DNA of 5,960 nucleotides from Propionibacteriaceae bacterium (GTDB lineage Bacteria > Actinomycetota > Actinomycetes > Propionibacteriales > Propionibacteriaceae): assembly GCA_031268065.1 (NCBI GenBank), contig JAIRXX010000331.1, positions 1 to 5,960 on the forward strand, read 5' to 3'. Shown piece by piece: positions 1-5,154 of the stretch (position 1 is its first letter; each line of letters opens with the position of its first letter). The notes under the pieces were generated by a model. It had not been told where the DNA came from. It made no database searches and worked only from the letters and a program-made list of their open reading frames with translations. A program made the translations under genes and the position numbers.

Positions 1-2
1 CG

Positions 3-479
3 GAAGACACCCGTGCCAGGGCACGGAAGGGATGCAATTCCAAGGGTCGCAAGGGGGTCTGTGAGCCTCCAGGCTATCCGCCAAGCTATGTGGCCGCGCG
101 CAAGAAGTACGGGACCGTCGGCAGCAACAAGACTTTGAACTACGGAGGGGACTGCGGCAACTTCGTCGCGACCGTGATCCGCGCCAGCGGCGCAGACCCC
201 AAGTATCCCGTCAGCGGCACAGACACACAGATAAGCTACCTCGAGAAGAGCAGCAAATGGCAAGAGATCACACATAAGAGAAACATCAAAAACCTGGAAC
301 CAGGCGATGTCTTCATCGTCCGTAGATATGACCTAGACAAAGGTCACACCTACATCTACATCGGTGGCGGCAAGAAAGCCCAAGCCGCGATGGGCGATCA
401 GATGCCCTGGTACGGCGGGTCGGTGAACTGGACCGAGTGGAACAAGCAGTACCGGGTGTTCCGCCTGGTCAAGAAATGA
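3..479 (+). CDS. NlpC/P60- or CHAP-like cysteine hydrolase, 3' end only
   Basis: The reading frame is open from the left edge, so the gene begins outside the window; a GTG at 90 is merely an internal valine and has no ribosome binding site. The visible 158 residues carry a Gly-Gly-Asp-Cys-Gly-Asn-Phe-Val block with the presumed nucleophile Cys at 153-155, and a Gly-His-Thr-Tyr-Ile-Tyr-Ile-Gly block with the presumed catalytic His at 345-347. The block Leu-Glu-Pro-Gly-Asp-Val lies between them. This order (Cys, then a PGD turn, then His in a beta strand) is that of papain-like NlpC/P60 and CHAP domains, which cut peptidoglycan peptides or amide bonds outside the membrane. The upstream part (3-75) is rich in Arg, Lys and Gly and holds two Cys; it may be a linker. 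The PEGA protein follows after 30 bases, probably in the same operon. In actinomycetes such enzymes can help conjugation or secretion machinery through the wall, but nothing in the window proves that role. Confidence 0.72.
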   Translation, partial: EDTRARARKGCNSKGRKGVCEPPGYPPSYVAARKKYGTVGSNKTLNYGGDCGNFVATVIRASGADPKYPVSGTDTQISYLEKSSKWQEITHKRNIKNLEPGDVFIVRRYDLDKGHTYIYIGGGKKAQAAMGDQMPWYGGSVNWTEWNKQYRVFRLVKK

Positions 480-509
480 TTACCGGGGAAACGAGGGGAA
501 GGAGCGCAG

Positions 510-1226
510 ATGAGCGCACATACTGACAGCCGCCACAGCCGGGGAAGGGGGCTGTTGCTGCTGGGCTTGGCGATTATCGTCGCCGTAGTGGCGGGCCTCC
601 TCGTCTGGCGGTTCGCAGCACCCCAAACAGTCCCCGAACCGGTGCCGACACCGACCGAGACTTCGCCGTCATCGACGCCGTCCGTCGCCGAAACGGCAGA
701 GGCAATCCTTGCCTACGCCCCGGCGAAAGCCACAGTCACACTCGACGGGCAGGTGATAGAGCCGCGCATAACGGAAGGCCTCCTCAGGAATGTCAAGGTC
801 ACCCCCGGAGAGCACACCTTCACCTTCTCGATGCCCGGCTTCGCCAGCTACACCAAGACGGTCTTCGTGGAGGACGGCGACTCGAATCCCGTCTACGCCG
901 TGCTCTACTCGAACAGCCCCGACACCGCCCACTACTACGACAAGCAATCCGAGGACAGCAACACCTCCGACTGGATCGGCGTCCAATACATGAACTTAGA
1001 CGCCTCACAGAAGTACCTGCCGATCAACGTCAATGGCTACAAGATCGAGGTCAAAGACTTCCACGACCTCGACAACTACTACCTGCTGGTAACCTGCGAC
1101 CTGTCCGCCACCACCCACGACACTTGCAAGAAAAACGCCAAGAAAACCATCCAAGACACATCCGATCCCGGCCTCGGCCTGAGACCCGCCCTCTACACCA
1201 TCATCTACAAGGACGTGAACGGCTGA
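510..1226 (+). CDS. Membrane-anchored PEGA-domain protein
   Basis: The ATG at 510 is preceded by AAGGAG (499-504) with a 5-base gap, and the gene lies 30 bases behind the cysteine hydrolase, so co-transcription is likely. The 238-residue product has a short basic N-terminus (to about residue 13), one membrane helix at about 14-35, and a Pro/Thr/Ser-rich linker at 39-60. A PEGA-like beta domain follows at about 70-132: Ala-Thr-Val-Thr-Leu-Asp-Gly, then Thr-Pro-Gly-Glu-His near 98-102, then a Pro-Gly-Phe turn. PEGA domains are small extracellular beta sandwiches often found in surface proteins; their ligands are mostly unknown. The C-terminal region (about 150-238) carries two Cys, residues 196 and 206, which could form a disulfide outside the cell. 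The topology expected is one N-terminal anchor with the rest outside. I cannot name a specific function. A role in an envelope-spanning complex together with the preceding hydrolase is inference. Confidence 0.75.
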   Translation: MSAHTDSRHSRGRGLLLLGLAIIVAVVAGLLVWRFAAPQTVPEPVPTPTETSPSSTPSVAETAEAILAYAPAKATVTLDGQVIEPRITEGLLRNVKVTPGEHTFTFSMPGFASYTKTVFVEDGDSNPVYAVLYSNSPDTAHYYDKQSEDSNTSDWIGVQYMNLDASQKYLPINVNGYKIEVKDFHDLDNYYLLVTCDLSATTHDTCKKNAKKTIQDTSDPGLGLRPALYTIIYKDVNG

Positions 1227-1466
1227 ACAGTTGCCCGCTTACGCGACTAAGGGTCTCGCCCACCACCAGTTTGGGCAATGCCCCGGCTGCTGCTACCGGC
1301 CAACCGACGCCGCGCCCAGGTTTGTGTACGCCCGCTTGCGGTCAGTACCGGTGGCTGTGGGCCGTCGCCCCGTCGGGCGAACAGGCTCCCCGGCATGACG
1401 ATCAGCGAGCCAGTTCGTCCGACGCCTCATGGGATGATGGCCGCATTGCCAAGGAAGGAGATCCGC
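1227..1466. other. Gap between PEGA and lipoprotein genes
   Basis: No convincing gene is seen in these 240 bases. The downstream frame is open back to about 1278, but it lacks a ribosome binding site there and its translation is Arg/Pro-rich, as expected for non-coding high-G+C DNA. Two short dyads are present: GCCCA (1258-1262) with TGGGC (1272-1276), and TCGCCC (1365-1370) with GGGCGA (1375-1380) around a 4-base loop. Neither is followed by a T run, so they are not clear intrinsic terminators. The gap is long enough to hold a promoter for the lipoprotein gene, but I see no good -35/-10 pair. Confidence 0.5.
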
Positions 1467-2834
1467 ATGAGGAGTATAAGCATGTGGCGAAGGTTCTTTG
1501 AAATGCCGGGCTGGAAGGCGCCGGTCGCGGTGTTTGCGGCTGTGGCCGTGTTTGTGGTGTCTGGGTGTGAGGTCCCCCCTCCGGTATCGCCGCCGGTGTC
1601 GCCGCAGGTGTCGTACCCGGCTGGGCAGGGGCGGGTTTCGGTCGATGCCGGCGCCGCCGGTTTTGACCATCTCAGCTATGCCCCGCTGGCTGATGTGTGG
1701 GCTGGAGTGGACCCGGTGGAGTCCACCCAGCCCGAGCTCGTCTTGCCGGCCGGGGAGTACGTGGTCACGGTGTACCTGGCCGATTCGAGTGTGTATCTGG
1801 AGAACGTCTCGGTGGAGGAGCAGGAAACCGCGGTCGTGACCCCCAGCGGAGGGACGGCTCCGTTTGAGAGGGTGCTGGAGTCGGCGTCGAACTACGTCGT
1901 CCCTTTGGGCCGGGGCAGCTATCTGACCTACGACGGCGGCTCCAATCCCGAGTACGGCGTTCCCGGGCAGGAAGCCCTCGATCCGTTTTTGTCTTATGAG
2001 GCGATGTATTCGGCCTGCCCGGCCGACGGGGGGAAGATCCTGCTCTTCGGAGACGCCGGGCCGGGGGTCTACGACACCGAAACCGGCGAGGTGGCGCCCT
2101 ACGACACCGACCTGATGAACTTCTCCTACATGGGCGCAGACGACTTCAGGGCTACCCGCTGCGTTGATGGCGCCGCCCAGTTCTCCTTCGGCGGGGGCCT
2201 AGCCAGGCTCAGCCCCACGTCCGGGGAGCTGATCGAGCTGGAGCTGCCGCCCAACCCCGGCTACCAAGCCAGCGGGACGGGCTTCCTCGACGACGCCTGG
2301 CCCGGCTACCTGGCCGACGCGAACGCCGACATCACCGCCACCGTCACCGGGAACGACCACTACGCCAGCGGCGCCGAGAAGGCCGATCCTGGGGAGCTGA
2401 AGCCGAGCCGGCTGTTCATCGGGGAGCGCGGCCGGGAGGAATACCGGGTGGTGGAGCTGGGCCGGCGCGACGACATCATCGAGGTGCAGCTGTCGCCTGC
2501 TGGGACAAAGGTCGCCGTCCAGGCCGACACCTCCATCAGCGTCTACGACACCACGACCACCCAGCTGCTGTACACCACCCCCGCCCAGTGGACCCGGTTC
2601 GCCTGGGTCGACGACAACCGACTCGTCTACGAGGGGGAGCCGTACACCGAAAGCGTCCTCCTCGCCGACGTCGCCAACCGGCGGGCACACGGGCTGAACC
2701 GCGCCAACGAGGTGGGACCCTGGACCCTGACCGGCTATTTCGACGGCTACCTGTACCTGACCGGCGCAGACTCCGCCGAACTCGAGTCCCAGGGAGTGGC
2801 CGAGTGGCGCGGATACCGGGTGGCCATCGGGTGA
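1467..2834 (+). CDS. Secreted lipoprotein with PEGA-like and beta-propeller-like regions
   Basis: I place the start at ATG 1467 because GGAAGGAG (1453-1460) lies 6 bases upstream; an ATG at 1482 is an alternative. The 455-residue product starts with basic residues, then a hydrophobic stretch (about 18-31) ending in Val-Ser-Gly-Cys, a fair lipobox with Cys34 as the lipidated residue, so it should be anchored to the outer face of the membrane. A Pro/Val/Ser-rich spacer (36-49) follows. Residues about 69-126 resemble a PEGA-type domain: Ser-Tyr-Ala-Pro near 70, Pro-Ala-Gly-Glu-Tyr at 94-98, then a Tyr-Leu-Glu-Asn-Val-Ser-Val strand. From about 188 to the end there are repeated strand-turn units such as Val-Tyr-Asp-Thr-Glu-Thr-Gly (201-207), Leu-Ser-Pro-Thr-Ser-Gly-Glu (248-254), Leu-Ser-Pro-Ala-Gly-Thr-Lys (342-348) and Val-Tyr-Asp-Thr-Thr-Thr (359-364), typical of WD40/TolB-like propeller blades. 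No catalytic site is visible. A binding or scaffolding role outside the cell is the likeliest reading. Confidence 0.7.
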   Translation: MRSISMWRRFFEMPGWKAPVAVFAAVAVFVVSGCEVPPPVSPPVSPQVSYPAGQGRVSVDAGAAGFDHLSYAPLADVWAGVDPVESTQPELVLPAGEYVVTVYLADSSVYLENVSVEEQETAVVTPSGGTAPFERVLESASNYVVPLGRGSYLTYDGGSNPEYGVPGQEALDPFLSYEAMYSACPADGGKILLFGDAGPGVYDTETGEVAPYDTDLMNFSYMGADDFRATRCVDGAAQFSFGGGLARLSPTSGELIELELPPNPGYQASGTGFLDDAWPGYLADANADITATVTGNDHYASGAEKADPGELKPSRLFIGERGREEYRVVELGRRDDIIEVQLSPAGTKVAVQADTSISVYDTTTTQLLYTTPAQWTRFAWVDDNRLVYEGEPYTESVLLADVANRRAHGLNRANEVGPWTLTGYFDGYLYLTGADSAELESQGVAEWRGYRVAIG

Positions 2835-2840
2835 CAGCCC

Positions 2841-2863
2841 CAAAACATCAAGGATGTGTTTTG
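2841..2863 (+). terminator. Weak stem-loop after lipoprotein gene
   Basis: Seven bases after the stop codon, CAAAACATC (2841-2849) can pair with GATG-(TG)-TTTTG (2853-2863) through a 3-base loop and a 2-base bulge. The A and T tracts at its base would suit a bidirectional intrinsic terminator, but the core is only 4 bp and not G+C-rich. The call rests mainly on position. Confidence 0.25.
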
Positions 2864-2965
2864 CTCTGGCGGTACCGGCCTGCCGGGTGCTGGCCATAGT
2901 CTTCCGAGACGCGGCTCTGCTCGTATTGACAGCCTTCCCGCTTGGCAAGCTGGACTTCTTGAAGG

Positions 2966-2985
2966 GTGTTCAACAGACTGAACAC
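2966..2985. repeat. Perfect 7-6-7 inverted repeat
   Basis: GTGTTCA (2966-2972) and TGAACAC (2979-2985) are exact reverse complements separated by 6 bases. A 20-base dyad of this shape could be an operator for a dimeric DNA-binding protein or a remnant of a mobile-element end. It lies about 160 bases upstream of the ATPase pseudogene, and no bordering transposase is visible. Only the symmetry is seen; the role is unknown. Confidence 0.5.
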
Positions 2986-3147
2986 AGTGAGGCAGACCAT
3001 CAAGAGCGCCGTTGATAATCGTCGCGACAAGCCTGGAGCGCGGCGAGACGGCACGTCTAGCCACATGAATCCGGTTGCCTACAGGCCTGAAGCCCTCTGA
3101 AGTTGGCTGAAGTACACCGATATGGACTGATGCAAAAGGAGGGGAAA

Positions 3148-3565
3148 ATGCCTGCCGATCACACCTTCGTCCCCGCGTTCGGGAACAAGCCGAAGCACCT
3201 GGTCGGCCGGGACCAAGTGATAGCCGACTTCCGCAACGGACTCGACGGCCCGCCTGGCCACCAAGACCGGGCCACCTTGTGTCTTGGGCTGCGTGGCATG
3301 GGCAAGACGGCGTTGCTCTTGGAGTTCGCGTCACACGCACAAGAGCGAGGGTTTGTGGCGGTTAAGGCCACAGCGAGGCCAGGGCGTGTTGTTGTTAGTG
3401 GATGAAGTCACATCCGACTCGGCACAAGTCCGTCAGCTGGCCACGACTTATCAGGAGATGGTGGGCGAGGGGCGGAACATCGCCATCGCAATGGCCGGCT
3501 TGCCCGCAGCGCCACCTGGCCGGGGTCTCCTTGGCGGGCCTGACCGCCCGCCTACATGGCGGTAA
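3148..3565 (+). pseudogene. Broken AAA ATPase (ATP-binding protein), internally deleted and frameshifted
   Basis: ATG 3148 follows an excellent AAAGGAGGGG site (3135-3144). Frame 1 reads an AAA-type N-terminus: Phe-Gly-Asn-Lys-Pro, then Leu-Val-Gly-Arg-Asp, then a Walker A Gly-Leu-Arg-Gly-Met-Gly-Lys-Thr (about 3286-3309), then Phe-Val-Ala-Val-Lys-Ala-Thr-Ala. It ends at a TGA (3403-3405) after only 85 residues. The match continues one frame over from about 3377 with Gly-Gln-Gly-Val-Leu-Leu-Leu-Val-Asp-Glu-Val, a clear Walker B (Asp-Glu at 3401-3406). Then comes a helix ending Ile-Ala-Met-Ala-Gly-Leu-Pro (about 3503), and the frame stops at 3563-3565. In intact relatives, as I remember them, several tens of residues separate the post-Walker A strand from Walker B, and a long C-terminal part follows the Ala-Gly-Leu-Pro block. 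Both are absent here, so at least one internal deletion and one 3' loss have occurred. The ribosome binding site is intact, so an 85-residue fragment could still be made, but it would lack Walker B and is unlikely to hydrolyse ATP. Confidence 0.78.
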
Positions 3566-4017
3566 ACGATTCAAGCTCGTAGTCATCGACACCGCCGCGC
3601 TCACCTGACCAGCCGTACCCGTGCAGACGCGACGACCGTTCATCGGTGGCGGTTCCGGCGAGACCCCGCACTCCTCCAGTGTTGCGGTTAGAACTGCAAA
3701 TTATCCCCGTGATAGCGAAAATTGCAGCTACGCTCACATTTATGCAAGCCAAGTTGATTGATCGGCCACAGCCATTGGCCAGGTAAAACCCGGCGACAGC
3801 CGTTCCCTTGAGTGATGTGTCGATACGCCTCTCCCGCGCTTCATTCACCCCCTCTGGGCAAGACGGGCTGGCTTAGCTGTCGCGCAGTGGTTGTACGTAA
3901 AATGATGAAGGACCCGCCCCGGAACGCGGCGTAGCTTTGGATCAGTTTCCGCTCACCTTCCGCGAACAGCATGGCTGCGCTCCGCCTAACTATCCCGCCC
4001 GAGGGTGACGCCTGCGA
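3566..4017. other. Gene-free or decayed stretch upstream of vapC 3' end
   Basis: No supportable gene is found here. A + strand frame from the pseudogene reads on to a TGA at 3606-3608 and ends in a strand-like Phe-Lys-Leu-Val-Val-Ile-Asp block, which might be a scrap of another coding sequence. A - strand frame (3552-3848) is open but has no recognisable content or ribosome binding site. The segment at about 3690-3765 is visibly richer in A and T than its surroundings. Small dyads occur, for example GGCCA (3762-3766) with TGGCC (3774-3778). No T-run terminator for vapBC is evident in the part nearest 4017. Confidence 0.5.
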
Positions 4018-4446
4018 TCAGAGCGGAGCCGGGATGGTCCAATCCTCGACTCTCAGCCCTGCGACTCGGGAGAACTCGCTGACTTTGTTCGTCACGAAAG
4101 TCGCGCCTAGGGCCAGCGCGTGCCCCGCTATCGCTGAGTCGTTGGGTCCGATGGGCGTCCCCGCGACACGTAACGACATGCGTATCTGGGCGGTATGCTG
4201 CACCGCTGCCTGGTCCCACGCGATGATTGAGTCGATCCGCTCCAGGAACTCGCGCAACAGGTCCGCGTGCTTCGGCGCTGCGTTCTTGCCCATCACGCCG
4301 TCCAGCAACTCCGAATAGACGATCACGGAAATAGCCAACTCAGCACCCGCGAGAACAGCGGCCTGCAGCCGGTCCGTGATGGCTTGCGACCGCTTCCGCA
4401 TGTAGTGGGCACAGATACTGGTGTCCAGCATGTAAAGGTCGGCCAC
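4018..4446 (-). CDS. vapC: VapC-family PIN-domain ribonuclease toxin
   Basis: This is a type II toxin. VapC enzymes are Mg2+-dependent RNases that cut specific RNAs, in characterised members often initiator tRNA or the 23S sarcin-ricin loop; the target here cannot be told. I choose the GTG at 4446-4444 because GGAGAGG lies 7 bases upstream and the GTG overlaps the vapB stop (TAGTG); the ATG at 4431 has no such site. The 142-residue product has normal VapC length. The PIN acidic residues are in place: Asp8 in Met-Leu-Asp-Thr-Ser-Ile-Cys, Glu46 in Val-Tyr-Ser-Glu-Leu, Asp103 in Ile-Gly-Pro-Asn-Asp, then Thr119-Asn120 and Glu124 near the C-terminus. The last motif reads Thr-Asn-Lys-Val-Ser-Glu-Phe, where close relatives such as Shigella plasmid VapC have, from memory, Thr-Asn-Asn-Val-Arg-Glu-Phe. 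The catalytic set therefore looks intact. The C-terminal Gly-Leu-Arg-Val-Glu-Asp-Trp is also typical. The gene is translationally coupled to its antitoxin. Confidence 0.93.
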   Translation of the reverse strand: MADLYMLDTSICAHYMRKRSQAITDRLQAAVLAGAELAISVIVYSELLDGVMGKNAAPKHADLLREFLERIDSIIAWDQAAVQHTAQIRMSLRVAGTPIGPNDSAIAGHALALGATFVTNKVSEFSRVAGLRVEDWTIPAPL

Positions 4447-4703
4447 TACCCGTCCTCTCCGAAGTCCACTCTGCTGGCACCCACCACATCTGGCCGCTCG
4501 GCCAAGAAGTCCTCGTCCGCTAAAGGCAACTCGGCGAAGGAACTCCAGGACTTTCGGGGCGGACGGAGAGTTATGACGTTTCCCACTCGGCTGATTTCCA
4601 ATTCCTTGACATCTTCGGGGAAGGCCATCGCCTTGGGTATGCGGACGGCCTGGTTCTCCCGGTTTTTGAATACCGACACCCTGGCAGTCATCGGCATCGA
4701 CAC
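4446..4703 (-). CDS. vapB: VapB antitoxin, AbrB/SpoVT swapped-hairpin type
   Basis: The 85-residue product lies directly upstream of vapC and ends in TAG, whose last base is the first base of the vapC start. Residues about 6-50 form the DNA-binding swapped-hairpin domain: Val-Phe-Lys-Asn-Arg-Glu-Asn-Gln-Ala-Val-Arg-Ile-Pro (11-23), then Leu-Glu-Ile-Ser-Arg-Val-Gly-Asn-Val-Ile-Thr-Leu-Arg-Pro. The tail (about 51-85) carries Trp53, Phe56 and an acidic Ala-Asp-Glu-Asp-Phe-Leu segment, the type of peptide that lies across the VapC active site to block it. I place the start at GTG 4703 because GAGGGGG (4717-4711) lies 7 bases upstream; ATGs at 4697 and 4691 are possible alternatives. By family precedent VapB, alone and more tightly as a VapBC complex, represses its own operon; a suitable palindrome lies at 4742-4760. 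Confidence 0.92.
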   Translation of the reverse strand: MSMPMTARVSVFKNRENQAVRIPKAMAFPEDVKELEISRVGNVITLRPPRKSWSSFAELPLADEDFLAERPDVVGASRVDFGEDG

Positions 4704-4726
4704 GATCCCACCCCCTCAAAGCATTG

Positions 4727-4738
4727 ACTGCAAGCAGT
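4727..4738. repeat. Short dyad ACTGC-AA-GCAGT next to the vapBC operator
   Basis: Five-base arms (4727-4731 and 4734-4738) flank AA. It overlaps the -10 box and expected start point of vapBC. It could be an accessory contact site for the antitoxin or chance; the arms are short. Confidence 0.3.
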
Positions 4739-4763
4739 GTAGCATATGGCAGACATATGCAAA
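4736..4763 (-). promoter_or_regulatory. Probable vapBC promoter
   Basis: Reading the - strand, a -35-like TTTGCA (4763-4758) and a -10-like TACACT (4741-4736, 4 of 6 matches to TATAAT) are 16 bases apart. Transcription would start near 4729, leaving a leader of about 26 bases that contains the vapB ribosome binding site. Each hexamer is imperfect; the position and the palindrome in the spacer are the main support. Confidence 0.5.
4742..4760. promoter_or_regulatory. Perfect 7-5-7 palindrome, probable VapB operator
   Basis: GCATATG (4742-4748) and CATATGC (4754-4760) are exact inverted copies around GCAGA. Each arm contains CATATG, itself a palindrome, so the two cores also form a direct repeat with 11-base spacing, about one helical turn, placing both on the same face of the DNA. 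The site exactly fills the spacer of the proposed vapBC promoter, so a bound VapB dimer would exclude RNA polymerase. Symmetry and position are seen; binding by VapB is inferred from the family's known autoregulation. Confidence 0.7.
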
Positions 4764-4822
4764 GCCCTCCCGAGCGATACCAGAAGGACGACTCCCTACG
4801 GCGCAAGGCTGGCACTTGACGT

Positions 4823-4856
4823 GGTTTGCACGTTTGAAATGTGTGTACAATGGACA
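4823..4856 (+). promoter_or_regulatory. Probable tacAT promoter and overlapping dyad
   Basis: A good -10 box, TACAAT (4846-4851, 5 of 6), lies 25 bases before the tacA start. The -35 is poor: GGTTTG at a 17-base spacing (4823-4828) or TTTGCA at 15 (4825-4830). A TTGACG at 4816-4821 is too far away (24 bases). TGTACA (4844-4849) and TGGACA (4851-4856) form an imperfect inverted repeat (5 of 6) around one base, covering the -10 box. Ribbon-helix-helix antitoxins of this family repress their own promoters through short repeats, so this is the likeliest TacA or TacAT operator. Transcription would begin near 4858 and give a leader of about 18 bases. Confidence 0.5.
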
Positions 4857-4875
4857 TACGATCGATTGGAGCGCG

Positions 4876-5148
4876 ATGAGTGTTATGACGGTTCCAACCA
4901 GGAAAGTGGGACGGATTGGGTTGCGAGTCACTGCACGGCAGGAACAGGTCTTGAAGTGGGCAGCTGATGCGACTGAACATACTCTGTCCGACTTTGTGCT
5001 GGACTCGGCGATGGCAGAAGCCCAGCAGGTGCTGGCAGCCCGTCGCTGGTTCATGTTGGACGATGATCAGTACGCGGAATTCGACAGGCTCAGCCAAGAA
5101 TCCCTGCCTTCGGTGAACAAACTCGCAAAACTCCTTGCCAGTGAGTGA
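4876..5148 (+). CDS. tacA: TacA-type DUF1778 ribbon-helix-helix antitoxin
   Basis: This is the antitoxin of a type II GNAT toxin pair. I place the start at ATG 4876, 4 bases after GGAG (4868-4871); the frame is open far upstream but crosses the control region and the antisense of vapBC, so longer forms are rejected. ATG 4885 is an alternative. The 90-residue product has an N-terminal ribbon-helix-helix: strand Arg-Ile-Gly-Leu-Arg-Val-Thr (13-19), helix from Ala20 with Gln-Glu-Gln-Val-Leu-Lys-Trp-Ala-Ala, then Thr-Leu-Ser-Asp-Phe-Val-Leu-Asp-Ser-Ala (36-45) starting helix 2, the hallmark DUF1778 block. The C-terminal part, with Trp58-Phe59 and Gln-Tyr-Ala-Glu-Phe-Asp-Arg-Leu, matches the segment that wraps the toxin and blocks acetyl-CoA use. 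The toxin gene follows after 6 bases. Confidence 0.92.
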   Translation: MSVMTVPTRKVGRIGLRVTARQEQVLKWAADATEHTLSDFVLDSAMAEAQQVLAARRWFMLDDDQYAEFDRLSQESLPSVNKLAKLLASE

Positions 5149-5154
5149 CCCAGT

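Larger units (their letters stand above)
2835..3147. other. Gene-free stretch between lipoprotein and AAA pseudogene
   Basis: No gene with a credible start, ribosome binding site and protein-like composition is seen on either strand over these 313 bases. The stretch holds a weak stem-loop just after the lipoprotein stop (2841-2863), a CCGG-CCTG-CCGG mini-hairpin (2875-2886) and a perfect 7-6-7 dyad (2966-2985). A TTGACA hexamer occurs at 2926-2931, but there is no matching -10 box at 16-18 bases. A - strand frame (2848-3066) is open but resembles nothing I recognise. The stretch may be remnant sequence next to the broken ATPase gene. Confidence 0.5.

Noticed and set aside
1365..1380. TCGCCC-CGTC-GGGCGA hairpin as terminator or riboswitch
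   Set aside because: The stem is only 6 bp, no T run follows, and no larger conserved fold is apparent.
1278..1466. Longer start for the lipoprotein gene
   Set aside because: There is no ribosome binding site, and it would put about 63 residues before the signal peptide; ATG 1467 has a strong site and gives a proper lipoprotein signal.
2926..2931. TTGACA as a -35 box
   Set aside because: No -10-like hexamer lies 16-18 bases downstream and no gene starts nearby.
2199..2948. A 249-residue - strand frame
   Set aside because: It is antisense to the lipoprotein gene and Gly/Val-rich, as expected for the complement of G+C-rich coding DNA.
2848..3066. A 72-residue - strand frame in the gene-free stretch
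   Set aside because: It has no ribosome binding site or family resemblance, and it crosses the 2966-2985 dyad.
3552..3848. A 98-residue - strand frame next to the pseudogene
   Set aside because: No recognisable domain, no credible start signal, and the composition changes along its length.
4267..4875. N-terminal extension of tacA to 4267
   Set aside because: It crosses the antisense of vapBC and both promoters, and its translation is not protein-like; the DUF1778 protein starts at 4876.
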